This document shows positions 1 through 9,117 of a stretch of 32,136 bases of DNA, piece by piece (the first letter of the stretch is position 1; each line of letters starts with the position of its first letter). The translations under genes were made by a program, and so were the position numbers. The notes beneath the pieces were generated by a model, which was not told where the DNA came from, did not search any database, and saw nothing but the letters and a program-made list of their open reading frames with translations. Source of the stretch: Bacteroidota bacterium (lineage in GTDB: Bacteria > Bacteroidota > Bacteroidia > Chitinophagales > Chitinophagaceae); the NCBI GenBank assembly GCA_004292575.1, contig RDXD01000370.1, forward strand, positions 1 to 32,136, in the 5' to 3' direction.

Positions 1-799
1 GCCAGCCTTTGGTTGGGAACTGGGTTTTATTGGCCCCCCTCCAGCCGTTGGTGGTTTTTCCATCCCACAAAAGCTGCACGCCATTGGCCACTTCGTGTGC
101 CGATAGATTGTTGGGCAGTAAATTAACCACAAAGTTGCCCGTGTGTGGGCTGGTGGTTTTAGGATTGGTGTTGATGTAAATGTTTCGCCAGCGGATGGTT
201 TTACCGGCTTCCTCGGGCTTTGCAATGCTGTGCACCTGTAGGGCAATAAAACCGCTCGGGGTAAGGTTATCTACCAAATACGCCACGGCTTGTCCATTTA
301 CAAAAGTGCGCAGCGTGCTGCCCAGGCATTCGATGCGGCAATGGTTCCAAACAAACGGTTTGTACGCCATTTTTGCTTTGGGGTTTAAATCTAGCGGGTA
401 CAGCCAATCCCTACGTCCTTCGTCGTAAATGCCGCCGGTCCAAGCCCTTGGGCTGGGGTCTATTTCAAACTGATAGCCGTGCACCCTTCCATTTTGGTAC
501 TCCGGCAAGCTTTGGCTGCGAAACTGTACGCCGCTGTTCATTTGGCTGTCCAGTTTAAATTCAAATTCCAGTATAAAATCACCATAGTTTTTTTGGGTGG
601 CTAAGAACGAATTGGGCTCACCAAAAACGGTGGTTCCAACAATTTCGCCATCACGCACTTCAAACTTGGCTTTTCCATTCAATGGCTTCCAACCTTCCAG
701 ATTTTTGCCGTTAAAGAGTGTGGTAAACCCGGCTGGTTGGGCATCGGCAACCAGTGTAAAGCATCTTAAAACTATAAGAATGGCCAAGCAATGTTTCAT
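1..799 (-). CDS. DUF1080 / 3-keto-disaccharide hydrolase-like secreted protein (C-terminus beyond window)
   Basis: Reverse-strand translation from ATG at 799: [57 protein letters not shown]...NSGVQFRSQ...[29 protein letters not shown]; signal peptide and LFNGKNLxGW / FExxDG.IVG motifs typical of DUF1080. Not in the ORF track because it runs off the window edge. Confidence 0.9.
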   Translation of the reverse strand, partial: MKHCLAILIVLRCFTLVADAQPAGFTTLFNGKNLEGWKPLNGKAKFEVRDGEIVGTTVFGEPNSFLATQKNYGDFILEFEFKLDSQMNSGVQFRSQSLPEYQNGRVHGYQFEIDPSPRAWTGGIYDEGRRDWLYPLDLNPKAKMAYKPFVWNHCRIECLGSTLRTFVNGQAVAYLVDNLTPSGFIALQVHSIAKPEEAGKTIRWRNIYINTNPKTTSPHTGNFVVNLLPNNLSAHEVANGVQLLWDGKTTNGWRGANKTQFPTKGW

Positions 800-918
800 A
801 GGGGGTAAATGTAGCGGCAAACATCTTTCCGACGTGTATTAGCCCCGCTATCTTTTGGAATTAATTTTTAAATTTTTGCATACCAATCTCGGATTGTTTT
901 CTGCCATAAATTGCAACC

Positions 919-2244
919 ATGAACAGACGATTGTTTTTGCGCAATACCGGTATTACCGGGTTGGGGCTTGGCGCCCTTGTAGCCATACCAATGGAGGTTT
1001 TGGCTGGTGTTCGGCAGTGGGTATCGCCCAACGACAGGATTGGCGTTGGCCTCATTGGCTGTAATGGCATGGGTTGGGTTAACCTTACCAGCATGCTCAA
1101 GATGTCCGAAATGCAGTGTGTAGCACTTTGCGATGTTGACGACAGCGTGTTGGAAAGCCGTATGGCCGAGCTGGCAAAAATCAATCTGAAACCCACCATT
1201 CACAAAGATTATCGCAAGCTGCTGGCGCAAAAAGATGTGGATGTGGTGATTGTTGCCACCCCCGACCATTGGCATTGCCTCATTATGGTGGATGCCTGTG
1301 CAGCAGGTAAGCAAGTGTATTTGGAAAAACCTGCCAGCAACAGCGTGGCCGAGGCAGAGTGGATGGTAAAAGCGGCCAACAAATATGGCAGCGTAGTTCA
1401 GGTTAATCAATGGCAGCGCAGTCAGCAGCACTTTAAGGCGGCAGTGGCCTACGTGCAATCGGGGAAGTTAGGCGGCATATCGCAAACCAAGGCGTGGATG
1501 TACAGCGTGCACGGTATGTTGGCTCCCAAACCCAATGCGGCGGTGCCGGCAGGTGTGGACTATGCCCAATGGCTAGGCCCGGCACAGCGCCGGGAATACA
1601 ATCGCAATCGCTTTCATTACAGTTTTAGGTGGTACTGGGATTATGCAGGAGGGCTAATGACCGATTGGGGTGTGCATTTGATTGATATAGTGTTGTGGGG
1701 CATGAAGGCGGGGGACCCCAAATCCGTGGCTGGCATGGGAGGCCATTTTGCCTATCCAACCGACGATCGGGAAACGCCCGACACGCAAACCGCTTTATAC
1801 AACTACGATGGTTTTCAAATGACCTGGGAGCACTCCATGGGTCGCCGCAATGGACTCTACGGCCAAGACCATGGCGTGTCATTTATTGGCGAGCTGGGTA
1901 CTTTGGTGGTGAACCGCGGCGGCTGGGAAGTGCGACCCGAAATGGACGATAAAAAGCCCAAGTTGGAGGCTGTGGCTTGGCAGCCCCAAACCGACAATGG
2001 ATTAGACCTGCACACGCAAAATTTTGTAGCGGCGGTTAAAGCCAAGAATCCGGCCCTGCTCAATTGTTCGATAGACGTAGGCGCCACTGTGGCAAAACAC
2101 TGCCATTTGGGCAACGTGGCACTGCGCAGCGGCGAAACGCTGCTGGTGGATAGCACGGGTGCACAGCTGAAGGTGGCTAACAAGACCGCCAACACCTTGT
2201 TGAAGCCAATTTACCACAATGGATGGAAACACCCAAACGTGTAA
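919..2244 (+). CDS. Gfo/Idh/MocA family oxidoreductase with Tat-like signal (GH109-like group)
   Basis: 441 aa; N-terminus MNRRLFLRNTGITGLGLGALVAIP (twin-arginine-like), Rossmann GxGLIGCNGMG, EKPASNSVAEAEWMV motif, second half with W(D)YAGGLMTDWGVHLIDI. Confidence 0.92.
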   Translation: MNRRLFLRNTGITGLGLGALVAIPMEVLAGVRQWVSPNDRIGVGLIGCNGMGWVNLTSMLKMSEMQCVALCDVDDSVLESRMAELAKINLKPTIHKDYRKLLAQKDVDVVIVATPDHWHCLIMVDACAAGKQVYLEKPASNSVAEAEWMVKAANKYGSVVQVNQWQRSQQHFKAAVAYVQSGKLGGISQTKAWMYSVHGMLAPKPNAAVPAGVDYAQWLGPAQRREYNRNRFHYSFRWYWDYAGGLMTDWGVHLIDIVLWGMKAGDPKSVAGMGGHFAYPTDDRETPDTQTALYNYDGFQMTWEHSMGRRNGLYGQDHGVSFIGELGTLVVNRGGWEVRPEMDDKKPKLEAVAWQPQTDNGLDLHTQNFVAAVKAKNPALLNCSIDVGATVAKHCHLGNVALRSGETLLVDSTGAQLKVANKTANTLLKPIYHNGWKHPNV

Positions 2245-2247
2245 CTG

Positions 2248-3303
2248 CTAGGGTTGATGGACAAGGCTAGGCTCCTGCTGGCTTAGGCAATGAAAACTTC
2301 CCAGCCCCCAAATGATTTCGGTGGAGTCGATGCCCACAACCTGCCGCTCGGGGTGCGCTTGCTGAATAATTTGCAGGGCTTTATCGTCGGTGGCGCAGCG
2401 GTACGTAGGCACAATCACGTGCCCGTTGCTGATGTAATAATTGGCGTAGCTGGCAGGAAGCCTTTGGTCTTCCCATTCCAGCAAGTCGGGCATGGGCAAT
2501 TCAATAATGTTCAGTTGCTTTCCGGTGTGCAGCCGCATGGCTTTTAGTTGATTTAGGTTATGCTGAAGCAGGCCATAATTTTCATCGGTTTTGTTGGTTT
2601 CAACTGTCGCCATTACCGTGTCTTCATTTACAAACCGAACGGTATCGTCAATATGCCCATCGGTATCGTCGCCCACAATGCCCTCATCTACCCACAGCAC
2701 CTGCTCGGCACCGTAGAAGTCGCAGAGGTATTGCTCAATTTGCGCCTGATTAAGGTGGGGGTTGCGGTTTTTATTGAGCAAACAAGCCGTACTGGTCAAA
2801 ATGGTGCCGGCACCATTAAACTCCACCGATCCGCCTTCCATTACAATGCCTGGATGAAATACTTGCAGCCCAAAGTGCTTGCCAATGAGCGTTGGTATCA
2901 CATCGTCGAGGTCGTATGGTGGGTATTTGTCGCCCCAGGCATTGTAACCCCAGTCAACGATGGCCTTTTTGGCCTCGGTGCGGTGCAGCAAAAAAGCCGG
3001 GCCATGGTCGCGGCACCAGGCATCGTTGGTGGGGTGGAAGAAGAATTCCACCTGCGCCATATTTACACCAGCCTCCACCAAATGCCCGGTGGCAAAGTTT
3101 TTCATGGCGTCGTCGGCTACATTTATGCGCACTTTCTCGCTCAGCGCCAGTGTTTTCACAAACTGGCTGTAGGCAGGGAAAATGGTATGAATTTTATCGG
3201 GCCAGCTGGCGGCTTTGTGCGGCCAACTGAGCCAAGTAGCTTCGTGCGGGTGCCATTCGGCGGGAAAATAAAAGCCCAGTGCGCGGGGTGTTGCAGCTTG
3301 CAT
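2248..3303 (-). CDS. aguA: Agmatine deiminase (peptidyl-arginine deiminase family)
   Basis: 351 aa; FYFPAEWHPHEATWLSWPH, DAWCRDHGPAFLL, GGSVEFNGAGTILTSTACLLNKNRNP, DDTDGHIDDTVRFV, LGSFHCLSQQEP motifs. Confidence 0.93.
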   Translation of the reverse strand: MQAATPRALGFYFPAEWHPHEATWLSWPHKAASWPDKIHTIFPAYSQFVKTLALSEKVRINVADDAMKNFATGHLVEAGVNMAQVEFFFHPTNDAWCRDHGPAFLLHRTEAKKAIVDWGYNAWGDKYPPYDLDDVIPTLIGKHFGLQVFHPGIVMEGGSVEFNGAGTILTSTACLLNKNRNPHLNQAQIEQYLCDFYGAEQVLWVDEGIVGDDTDGHIDDTVRFVNEDTVMATVETNKTDENYGLLQHNLNQLKAMRLHTGKQLNIIELPMPDLLEWEDQRLPASYANYYISNGHVIVPTYRCATDDKALQIIQQAHPERQVVGIDSTEIIWGLGSFHCLSQQEPSLVHQP

Positions 3304-3784
3304 GCGGTATATTTTGGGGGCAAGTTAATAGGCCGGTCGCATTTAGCGGGGCAGTTGGTGGTTGGGGGGGGTAAAAATTTGTATACACTTGCTAAGTGGG
3401 GCAGACTAAACCAGCCGAAAAATGGAGAGGCGCTTTTGCTGCCGCGCTAAAACACACAACACTCAGCTGGGCTCATTTCTATACTTTATTTTTTCACCAC
3501 TAAAATTGGTAATCCTCACGAAGCAACTGCAAAACGATTTCTCTAACCGAAGGAACTGCTGGCTGTGTACAGTTAGCAGGCACATTCTATTGACCAGGAT
3601 GGCGGTGTTCGGCGAGGTGATGTCTGTTTAACGATTGAATACCATTGCAACAAACCTGTTTCCAAAAACGGTGATACATAAGTTTGGCCCCGAAGTGCCA
3701 TTTAAAGCTGCGGGTTGCCTTTCGCAACTTTAAATTGTTTTTTTCGCCAAACTTTTTAAAACTTAGCCGCTCAATTAGCCTTTT

Positions 3785-4780
3785 TTGCCCCCGCACCCAT
3801 TTTTTTCGTCTTCGCACTTTCGCATCGCTTGGGTGCTGTTGCTGTTTGCATTGGTGGGCACGTTGCATGGCCATCCGCTTGCAACGCCAGTTGTAGGGCC
3901 GCCACAAGGCATTAGTGTTGGTTACGTCCTCCGGGCCGACTCGCCCAGTTGTATCTTGCCCTTTACCATGGTGGGTAAGCTAATATTGGTACAAGCCCGC
4001 GCCGATAGTACCGCTGGCAGCTTTGTGCTTGATACGGGTGCCCCCGATTTGGTATTGAATCCCACGTATTTTAGGGGCTATACCCCAATTGAGGCCTCAG
4101 ACGAGAATCAGATGAGTGTAGTAGGCCAGGGTGGGGCGGTGCAAAAAATCACCATCCAAACGCTTGCGCTGGGCAGCTTTAAGTATGCCAATGCCGAGGC
4201 CAGTTTGGTTAATCTTTCGGCCATAGAAAACCTACGTGGCGTAAAGATTCTGGGTTTGTTGGGGCTGGCTTTGTTTAAAGACTGTGAAGTGATTATTGAC
4301 TATAGCAAACGTCTTATTTACTTACACTACATCAACAAAAAGGAAGCTAAAACATACGCCCATCCCATGCTGGCACAGCCCGACCGGTACGACGCGTACA
4401 GCTTTGATATACGCGAAAGTCGTATGGTACTTAGCACAGCCATTGCCGATAAGAAATTGAATTTTGTGATTGATTGCGCTGCCGAAAACAACCTCATTGA
4501 CAGCCGACTGCCCGATAGGGTTATGGATAGCATAAGCATCAGTGGTCGCGTGGTGATTACGGGTGCAGGTACCAATAGCATTGAAGCCTTTAGCGGCACG
4601 CTTGCCCAGCTTTCTGTGGGTACACAGCAATTGAAAAATCTGCCCATTATTGTAACCAACCTCGAAAAAACTTGTTTTGGCACGCTACAATGTGCCGATG
4701 GTGTATTGGGTTACGACTTTTTGGCGCGCAGCGTGGTGGCGTTTAACTTTGTAAAACAGAAAATCTATATTTTCAAATGA
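3785..4780 (+). CDS. Aspartyl protease-like (retropepsin-fold) secreted protein
   Basis: 331 aa; hydrophobic N-terminus, first motif FVLDTGAPDLVLN, second lobe-like motif FVIDCAAENNLIDSRL, C-terminal GVLGYDFLARSVVAFNFVKQKIYI. Start codon choice uncertain. Confidence 0.75.
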   Translation: MPPHPFFSSSHFRIAWVLLLFALVGTLHGHPLATPVVGPPQGISVGYVLRADSPSCILPFTMVGKLILVQARADSTAGSFVLDTGAPDLVLNPTYFRGYTPIEASDENQMSVVGQGGAVQKITIQTLALGSFKYANAEASLVNLSAIENLRGVKILGLLGLALFKDCEVIIDYSKRLIYLHYINKKEAKTYAHPMLAQPDRYDAYSFDIRESRMVLSTAIADKKLNFVIDCAAENNLIDSRLPDRVMDSISISGRVVITGAGTNSIEAFSGTLAQLSVGTQQLKNLPIIVTNLEKTCFGTLQCADGVLGYDFLARSVVAFNFVKQKIYIFK

Positions 4781-6222
4781 TTGGCATTGCAGATCAACGG
4801 GGTTTTAAAAATACGCTTTGGGTGGCGTTGCTGCTGTTTGCCGCGGTAGTACATGCCCAAGTGCCCCATGTAGGCGGTAAACTAAGCATACGGGCCAATA
4901 GTATGCAGGTTTCCATTTACAACCAAGCAGGTGTGCCAGCCATGGAGGCATTTATTGTAAAAGCTAACCTTGCGGGCTTGGGCTTACACCAATGGGTGCA
5001 GCAAAAGCGCTACGATTCTTTGCTGGCGGGCGGCTGGACGGTGCTGGAAAATGCCAACGGTGTTTTTACCGTGACCAAGCCCCTTGCTGCATCCGAAAAG
5101 GCCAGTAGTGAGGCCGATCGCATTGTGTTTTCGGCACTGCCTAGCCAAAACAACTGGCAAACTATGGGTGGCAATAGAATAGCCTATGGTGCCAACTATT
5201 TTGTAAACCAACTGCCTTATGCCGTTGGTAGCGATGGGGTAGTTGCGTTTTTTCTGCGTGGCTACAAAAATGCAAAGGCTGTGCAATTGGCAGGCAGCTT
5301 TACCAATTGGCAGCAGCAGGCTTTTCAGATGACCCGGGCAGCCAATGGGTGGATAGCGAAGGTAAAATTGCCCCCGGGGCCGCACTACTATAAATATTTG
5401 ATTAACGACCGATGGATAACCGACCCCGATAATGGGTTGGATGTGCCTGATGGCGAGGGTAACGTAAACTCAGTGTTTTATGTGCCCAATGCTACCTTTA
5501 AACTCAAGGGGTTTGATACGGCCAAATCCGTTTATTTGGCTGCCAGCTTCAATATTTATGCGGCGTCTCAGCTGCCGTTGCAGCGCCAGGGCAACCATTG
5601 GCAAACTTCACTTTACGTAGCCGAGGGCACTTATCAATACTACTTTTGGGTGGATGGTGCTAAAGTAACCACGAATGCCGATGGGCAAATGCAAAACATG
5701 CAAGCCAGCTTTGGCAAGCCCCACCGCTTTGTGCTCAATGGTTTTTCCAGGGCCAAAAATGTGGTGCTTTCCGGCAATTTTAACGATTGGAATGCTGCCC
5801 AATTGCGCATGCAAAAAACGGCCAAGGGCTGGGAAATAAATTATGTGTTGGGTCCTGGCAATTACCAATATAAATTCATTGTAGATGGCCAATGGATTGT
5901 GGACCCGCAAGGTGGCCCTCCGGTAGGCGATGGTATGGGCAACCAAAACTCATTTTTGGTAATTGGTCACAACTACACGTTTACGTTGGCGGGTTACCCA
6001 AGTGCAAAATCGGTAATGGTAGCGGGCGATTTTAACGATTGGAACCCCAACATCAGCCCCATGAAAAAAGTAGACGGTAAGTGGATAGGTCAGGTGTTTT
6101 TGGCCCGGGGCAAGCACCGCTACAAGTTTATTGTAGATGGTAAATGGATTTTAGATCCGGCCAACAAACTGTGGGAGGAAAACGAACATCAATCCGGTAA
6201 CTCCATTATTTGGAAAGAATAG
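4777..6222 (+). CDS. Secreted protein with four tandem glycogen-binding/CBM48 (E-set, AMPK-beta-like) modules
   Basis: 481 aa; repeats GYKNAKAVQLAGSFTNWQQQAFQM.., GFDTAKSVYLAASFNIYAASQLPL.., GFSRAKNVVLSGNFNDWNAAQLRM..YKFIVDGQWIVDP, GYPSAKSVMVAGDFNDWNPNISPM..YKFIVDGKWILDP. Start overlaps upstream stop (ATGA). Confidence 0.85.
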   Translation: MIGIADQRGFKNTLWVALLLFAAVVHAQVPHVGGKLSIRANSMQVSIYNQAGVPAMEAFIVKANLAGLGLHQWVQQKRYDSLLAGGWTVLENANGVFTVTKPLAASEKASSEADRIVFSALPSQNNWQTMGGNRIAYGANYFVNQLPYAVGSDGVVAFFLRGYKNAKAVQLAGSFTNWQQQAFQMTRAANGWIAKVKLPPGPHYYKYLINDRWITDPDNGLDVPDGEGNVNSVFYVPNATFKLKGFDTAKSVYLAASFNIYAASQLPLQRQGNHWQTSLYVAEGTYQYYFWVDGAKVTTNADGQMQNMQASFGKPHRFVLNGFSRAKNVVLSGNFNDWNAAQLRMQKTAKGWEINYVLGPGNYQYKFIVDGQWIVDPQGGPPVGDGMGNQNSFLVIGHNYTFTLAGYPSAKSVMVAGDFNDWNPNISPMKKVDGKWIGQVFLARGKHRYKFIVDGKWILDPANKLWEENEHQSGNSIIWKE

Positions 6223-6504
6223 TGCCCCATGGATTTTTGTGCATATTGGCTTCACCTATCCATTGCTACTTTAAGGTTTTGATGAATTGAGCTTGCACGA
6301 AACCGAAGCCATTACGTCCATCCGCAGGCATTATTCCTCTGCGCCCTTGTTTTCAACCGTTTACAACGCGGCGTGCCAACCAAGCGCTGATATATTGTTT
6401 CCAGTTTCCATTGGTTTTTGGTAAGGGCTGCACGCCAAGCCACAAATGGCGGCTAAAGCCGGGTTGCGAAAATGGGGATTCTAAAAATGCTGAGCTCTAG
6501 CCGC

Positions 6505-7380
6505 CTAATCTCCGTCAAGATAACGCTTGGTTATGGGCTGGTAGCTGTCAATGCGGCGGTCGCGCAAAAATGGCCAATGCGTGCGGTATTGGTCGGTTTT
6601 GGCAGTATCAATCTCCACCACAGTTACTTCCTCGTGGTGGTGGCTGGCTTTGTACAGCACTGTGCCAAAGGGATTGCTTACAAAGCTGCCACCCCAAAAC
6701 TGCATGGCACCGTTTTGCTCCAACCCCACGCGGTTTACGCTAATCACGTGTACGCCATTGGCCACCGCGTGGCTGCGCTGTATGGTTTGCCAGGCGTTGT
6801 ACTGCTCGGTGTTGGTGGCTTCGTCTTGGCTGGTAGCCCAGCCAATGGCCGTGGGGTAAAACAAAATTTCGGCACCCATGAGGCTGGTAATGCGGGCGGC
6901 TTCGGGGTACCATTGATCCCAGCAAATGAGCACGCCAAAAGTTGCAAACCTGGTTTTCCACACCTTGTAGCCCAAGTCGCCGGGTGTAAAGTAAAATTTC
7001 TCGTAAAAGGCAGGGTCGTCGGGGATATGCATTTTGCGGTATTTGCCCAAATAGCTACCGTCGGCATCAATTACCGCAGTGGTGTTGTGGTAAAGTCCTT
7101 GGGCCCTTTTTTCAAACAGGCTGGCAATTACCACCACACCCAACTCTGCTGCCACGGCCTGCAGCGCATCAGTACTGGGCCCGGGTATGCTTTCCGCCAA
7201 CCCAAAATTGGCGTAGTCTTCTACATCACAAAAGTAAAGGCTGGTAAACAGCTCTTGCAGGCATACGATCTGCGCGCCCTTGGCGGCGGCTTCGCGGGTT
7301 TTTTCGATGGCTTTGGCCAGGTTTTCTGCTTTGTTGGCCGTGCAGCTCATTTGCACCAAGGCCACTTTTACTTTGCTCAT
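6505..7380 (-). CDS. aguB: N-carbamoylputrescine amidase (carbon-nitrogen hydrolase)
   Basis: 291 aa; nitrilase-family motifs CLQELFTSLYFC, YRKMHIPDDPAFYEKFYFTPGD, GVLICWDQWYPEAAR; AguB-like throughout. Confidence 0.92.
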   Translation of the reverse strand: MSKVKVALVQMSCTANKAENLAKAIEKTREAAAKGAQIVCLQELFTSLYFCDVEDYANFGLAESIPGPSTDALQAVAAELGVVVIASLFEKRAQGLYHNTTAVIDADGSYLGKYRKMHIPDDPAFYEKFYFTPGDLGYKVWKTRFATFGVLICWDQWYPEAARITSLMGAEILFYPTAIGWATSQDEATNTEQYNAWQTIQRSHAVANGVHVISVNRVGLEQNGAMQFWGGSFVSNPFGTVLYKASHHHEEVTVVEIDTAKTDQYRTHWPFLRDRRIDSYQPITKRYLDGD

Positions 7381-7384
7381 GGCA

Positions 7385-7392
7385 CAAATGTA
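7385..7392 (-). promoter_or_regulatory. Bacteroidota-type -7 box TACATTTG immediately upstream of aguB
   Basis: + strand caaatgta = reverse TACATTTG (TAnnTTTG), four bases before the ATG ending at 7380. Confidence 0.45.
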
Positions 7393-7527
7393 ATTGGTTG
7401 CGTGGTTTTGTGCGTTTCAACGGCATCAGTACTTATCAGCAGCACTCAAAAACCACCCCTTGCGTACGTCGCCCGTGTACCAAACCCTCCGTGGGCAAAT
7501 CATATTGGCCGTACTTTGCGGTCCATT

Positions 7528-8775
7528 ATGCCAAAACAACAAAAGCAGGCCGCCATTGGCTTCATATTTATTACACTGCTGTTAGACATTACGGGCTGGG
7601 GGCTTATCATACCGGTTATGCCCACCCTTATTGAGCAACTTATTGACGGCAATGTAAGCGATGCATCAAAAATTAGCGGTTGGTTGGGCTTTGCTTATGC
7701 CATAGCCCAGTTTGTGTTTGCGCCCGTGCTGGGCAACCTCAGCGATCGGTATGGCAGGCGGCCGGTGCTGCTGTTTAGCATGTTCGGGTTTGGGCTCGAC
7801 TACATTTTTCTGTGTTTTGCGCCCAGCATAGGGTGGCTTTTTGTGGGCCGCATTGTGGCGGGCATTACCGGGGCCAGCATTACCACGGCCAGCGCTTACA
7901 TTGCCGATATTAGCACCCACGAAAACAGGGCCCAAAACTTCGGCATGATTGGTGCGGCATTTGGCGTAGGCTTTATTTTAGGGCCAGTGGTGGGTGGCCT
8001 TTTGGGTAGCTTTGGGCCGCGGGTGCCATTTATGGTGGCAGCTGGTCTCTGCTTAATTAATGCATTGTATGGCTATTTTGTATTGCCCGAGAGTTTGGCG
8101 GTGCAGCACCGCCGCCCCTTTCAGTGGAGAAAAGCCAACCCTGTGGCCAGCCTGCTACACCTTAAAAAACACAAAGGCATTGCGCCCTTAATTTTGGTAA
8201 TGGTGTTGCTCTACATTGCGGGCCATGCCGTACAAAGCAATTGGAGCTTTTTTGGCATAGAGCGTTTTAAGTGGAACGAAAAAATGATTGGTATTAGCCT
8301 TGGGGTGGTGGGCCTGCTGGTAGGCTTGGTGCAAGGCGGCTTGGTGCGGGTGGTAAACCCCAGGTTGGGCAACGAAAAAAGTATTTTTTTGGGCTTAGCG
8401 CTGTACGGGTTGGGCTTGCTACTGTTTGCGTTTGCCAGCAAAACTTGGATGATGTTTGTGTTTTTGGTGCCGTATTGTTTGGGCGGCTTGGCCGGGCCGG
8501 CGTTGCAAGCGGTTATTAGTGCCAAAGTGCCGCCAAGCGAGCAAGGCCAGTTGCAGGGTGCGCTAACCAGTTTGCAAAGCGCCACCGCCATAATTGGGCC
8601 ACCCATCATGACCAATCTGTTTGCCTTTTTCACCCAACCATCTGCACCGGTGTATTTTCCCGGGGCACCGTTTTTGCTGGCTTCGGTCATCATGGCGGTG
8701 TCGGGTGTGTTGGCCTATTTTGCGCTACGGGCAAAGGTGGAACCTGTGCTGCCATCAGTACAAGCCGGGTCCTAG
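7528..8775 (+). CDS. MFS transporter, TetA-like drug/H+ antiporter family
   Basis: From ATG 7528: MPKQQKQAAIGFIFITLLLDITGWGLIIPVMPTLIEQL...GNLSDRYGRRPVLLFSMFGFGLDY; 415 aa, multiple TM segments. The 767-aa track ORF is an upstream in-frame extension antisense to aguB. Confidence 0.92.
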   Translation: MPKQQKQAAIGFIFITLLLDITGWGLIIPVMPTLIEQLIDGNVSDASKISGWLGFAYAIAQFVFAPVLGNLSDRYGRRPVLLFSMFGFGLDYIFLCFAPSIGWLFVGRIVAGITGASITTASAYIADISTHENRAQNFGMIGAAFGVGFILGPVVGGLLGSFGPRVPFMVAAGLCLINALYGYFVLPESLAVQHRRPFQWRKANPVASLLHLKKHKGIAPLILVMVLLYIAGHAVQSNWSFFGIERFKWNEKMIGISLGVVGLLVGLVQGGLVRVVNPRLGNEKSIFLGLALYGLGLLLFAFASKTWMMFVFLVPYCLGGLAGPALQAVISAKVPPSEQGQLQGALTSLQSATAIIGPPIMTNLFAFFTQPSAPVYFPGAPFLLASVIMAVSGVLAYFALRAKVEPVLPSVQAGS

Positions 8776-8845
8776 CCGTATTATTGTTGGGGTTTTGGTA
8801 GCCGGTAACGCGGTAGTATTGGGGCATTTTCTATCGCAGCTCTAC

Positions 8846-9115
8846 CTACCAGTGCTCGCCTGGCACTTGTTTTAGCGAATAAGCATCTAGGTAAAAAAAA
8901 CAGCCCATGGAAACAGCAGGTTTTTTTTGGTGGGCAATACCAATGTTTTTATAGCGGACAGCGTTTGAGGTTGGCATTTTAGCAAGGTTTTTGGTGGCCG
9001 ATTTTATGGCTTGTCAAAATCGGTTTTGTAAACCTTACTGCTGCTTTTTCTACCATGCTTTAGCGTCCTTTACATTAACCCGGCTCTCATCAAAATAAAT
9101 GAGTTTATACGGCAT
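8846..9115 (-). pseudogene. Degenerate RelE/ParE-type toxin gene
   Basis: Reverse frame from ATG 9115: MPYKLIYFDESRVNVKDAKAW*KKQQ*GLQNRF*QAIKSATKNLAKMPTSNAVRYKNIGIAHQKKPAVSMGCFFYLDAYSLKQVPGEHW*; stops at 9050-9052 (TAG), 9035-9037 (TAA), 9014-9016 (TGA). Confidence 0.7.
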
Positions 9116-9117
9116 CT

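Noticed and set aside
868-1458. 196-aa and 112-aa minus-strand ORFs
   Set aside because: Antisense to the Gfo/Idh/MocA gene, no domain-like content.
2560-3450. 296-aa plus-strand ORF
   Set aside because: Fully antisense to aguA; open only because of codon bias in the real gene.
6472-7527. Upstream part of the 767-aa plus-strand ORF fused in frame to the MFS gene
   Set aside because: It is antisense to the well-supported aguB gene and lacks recognisable domains; the MFS protein clearly begins at ATG 7528.
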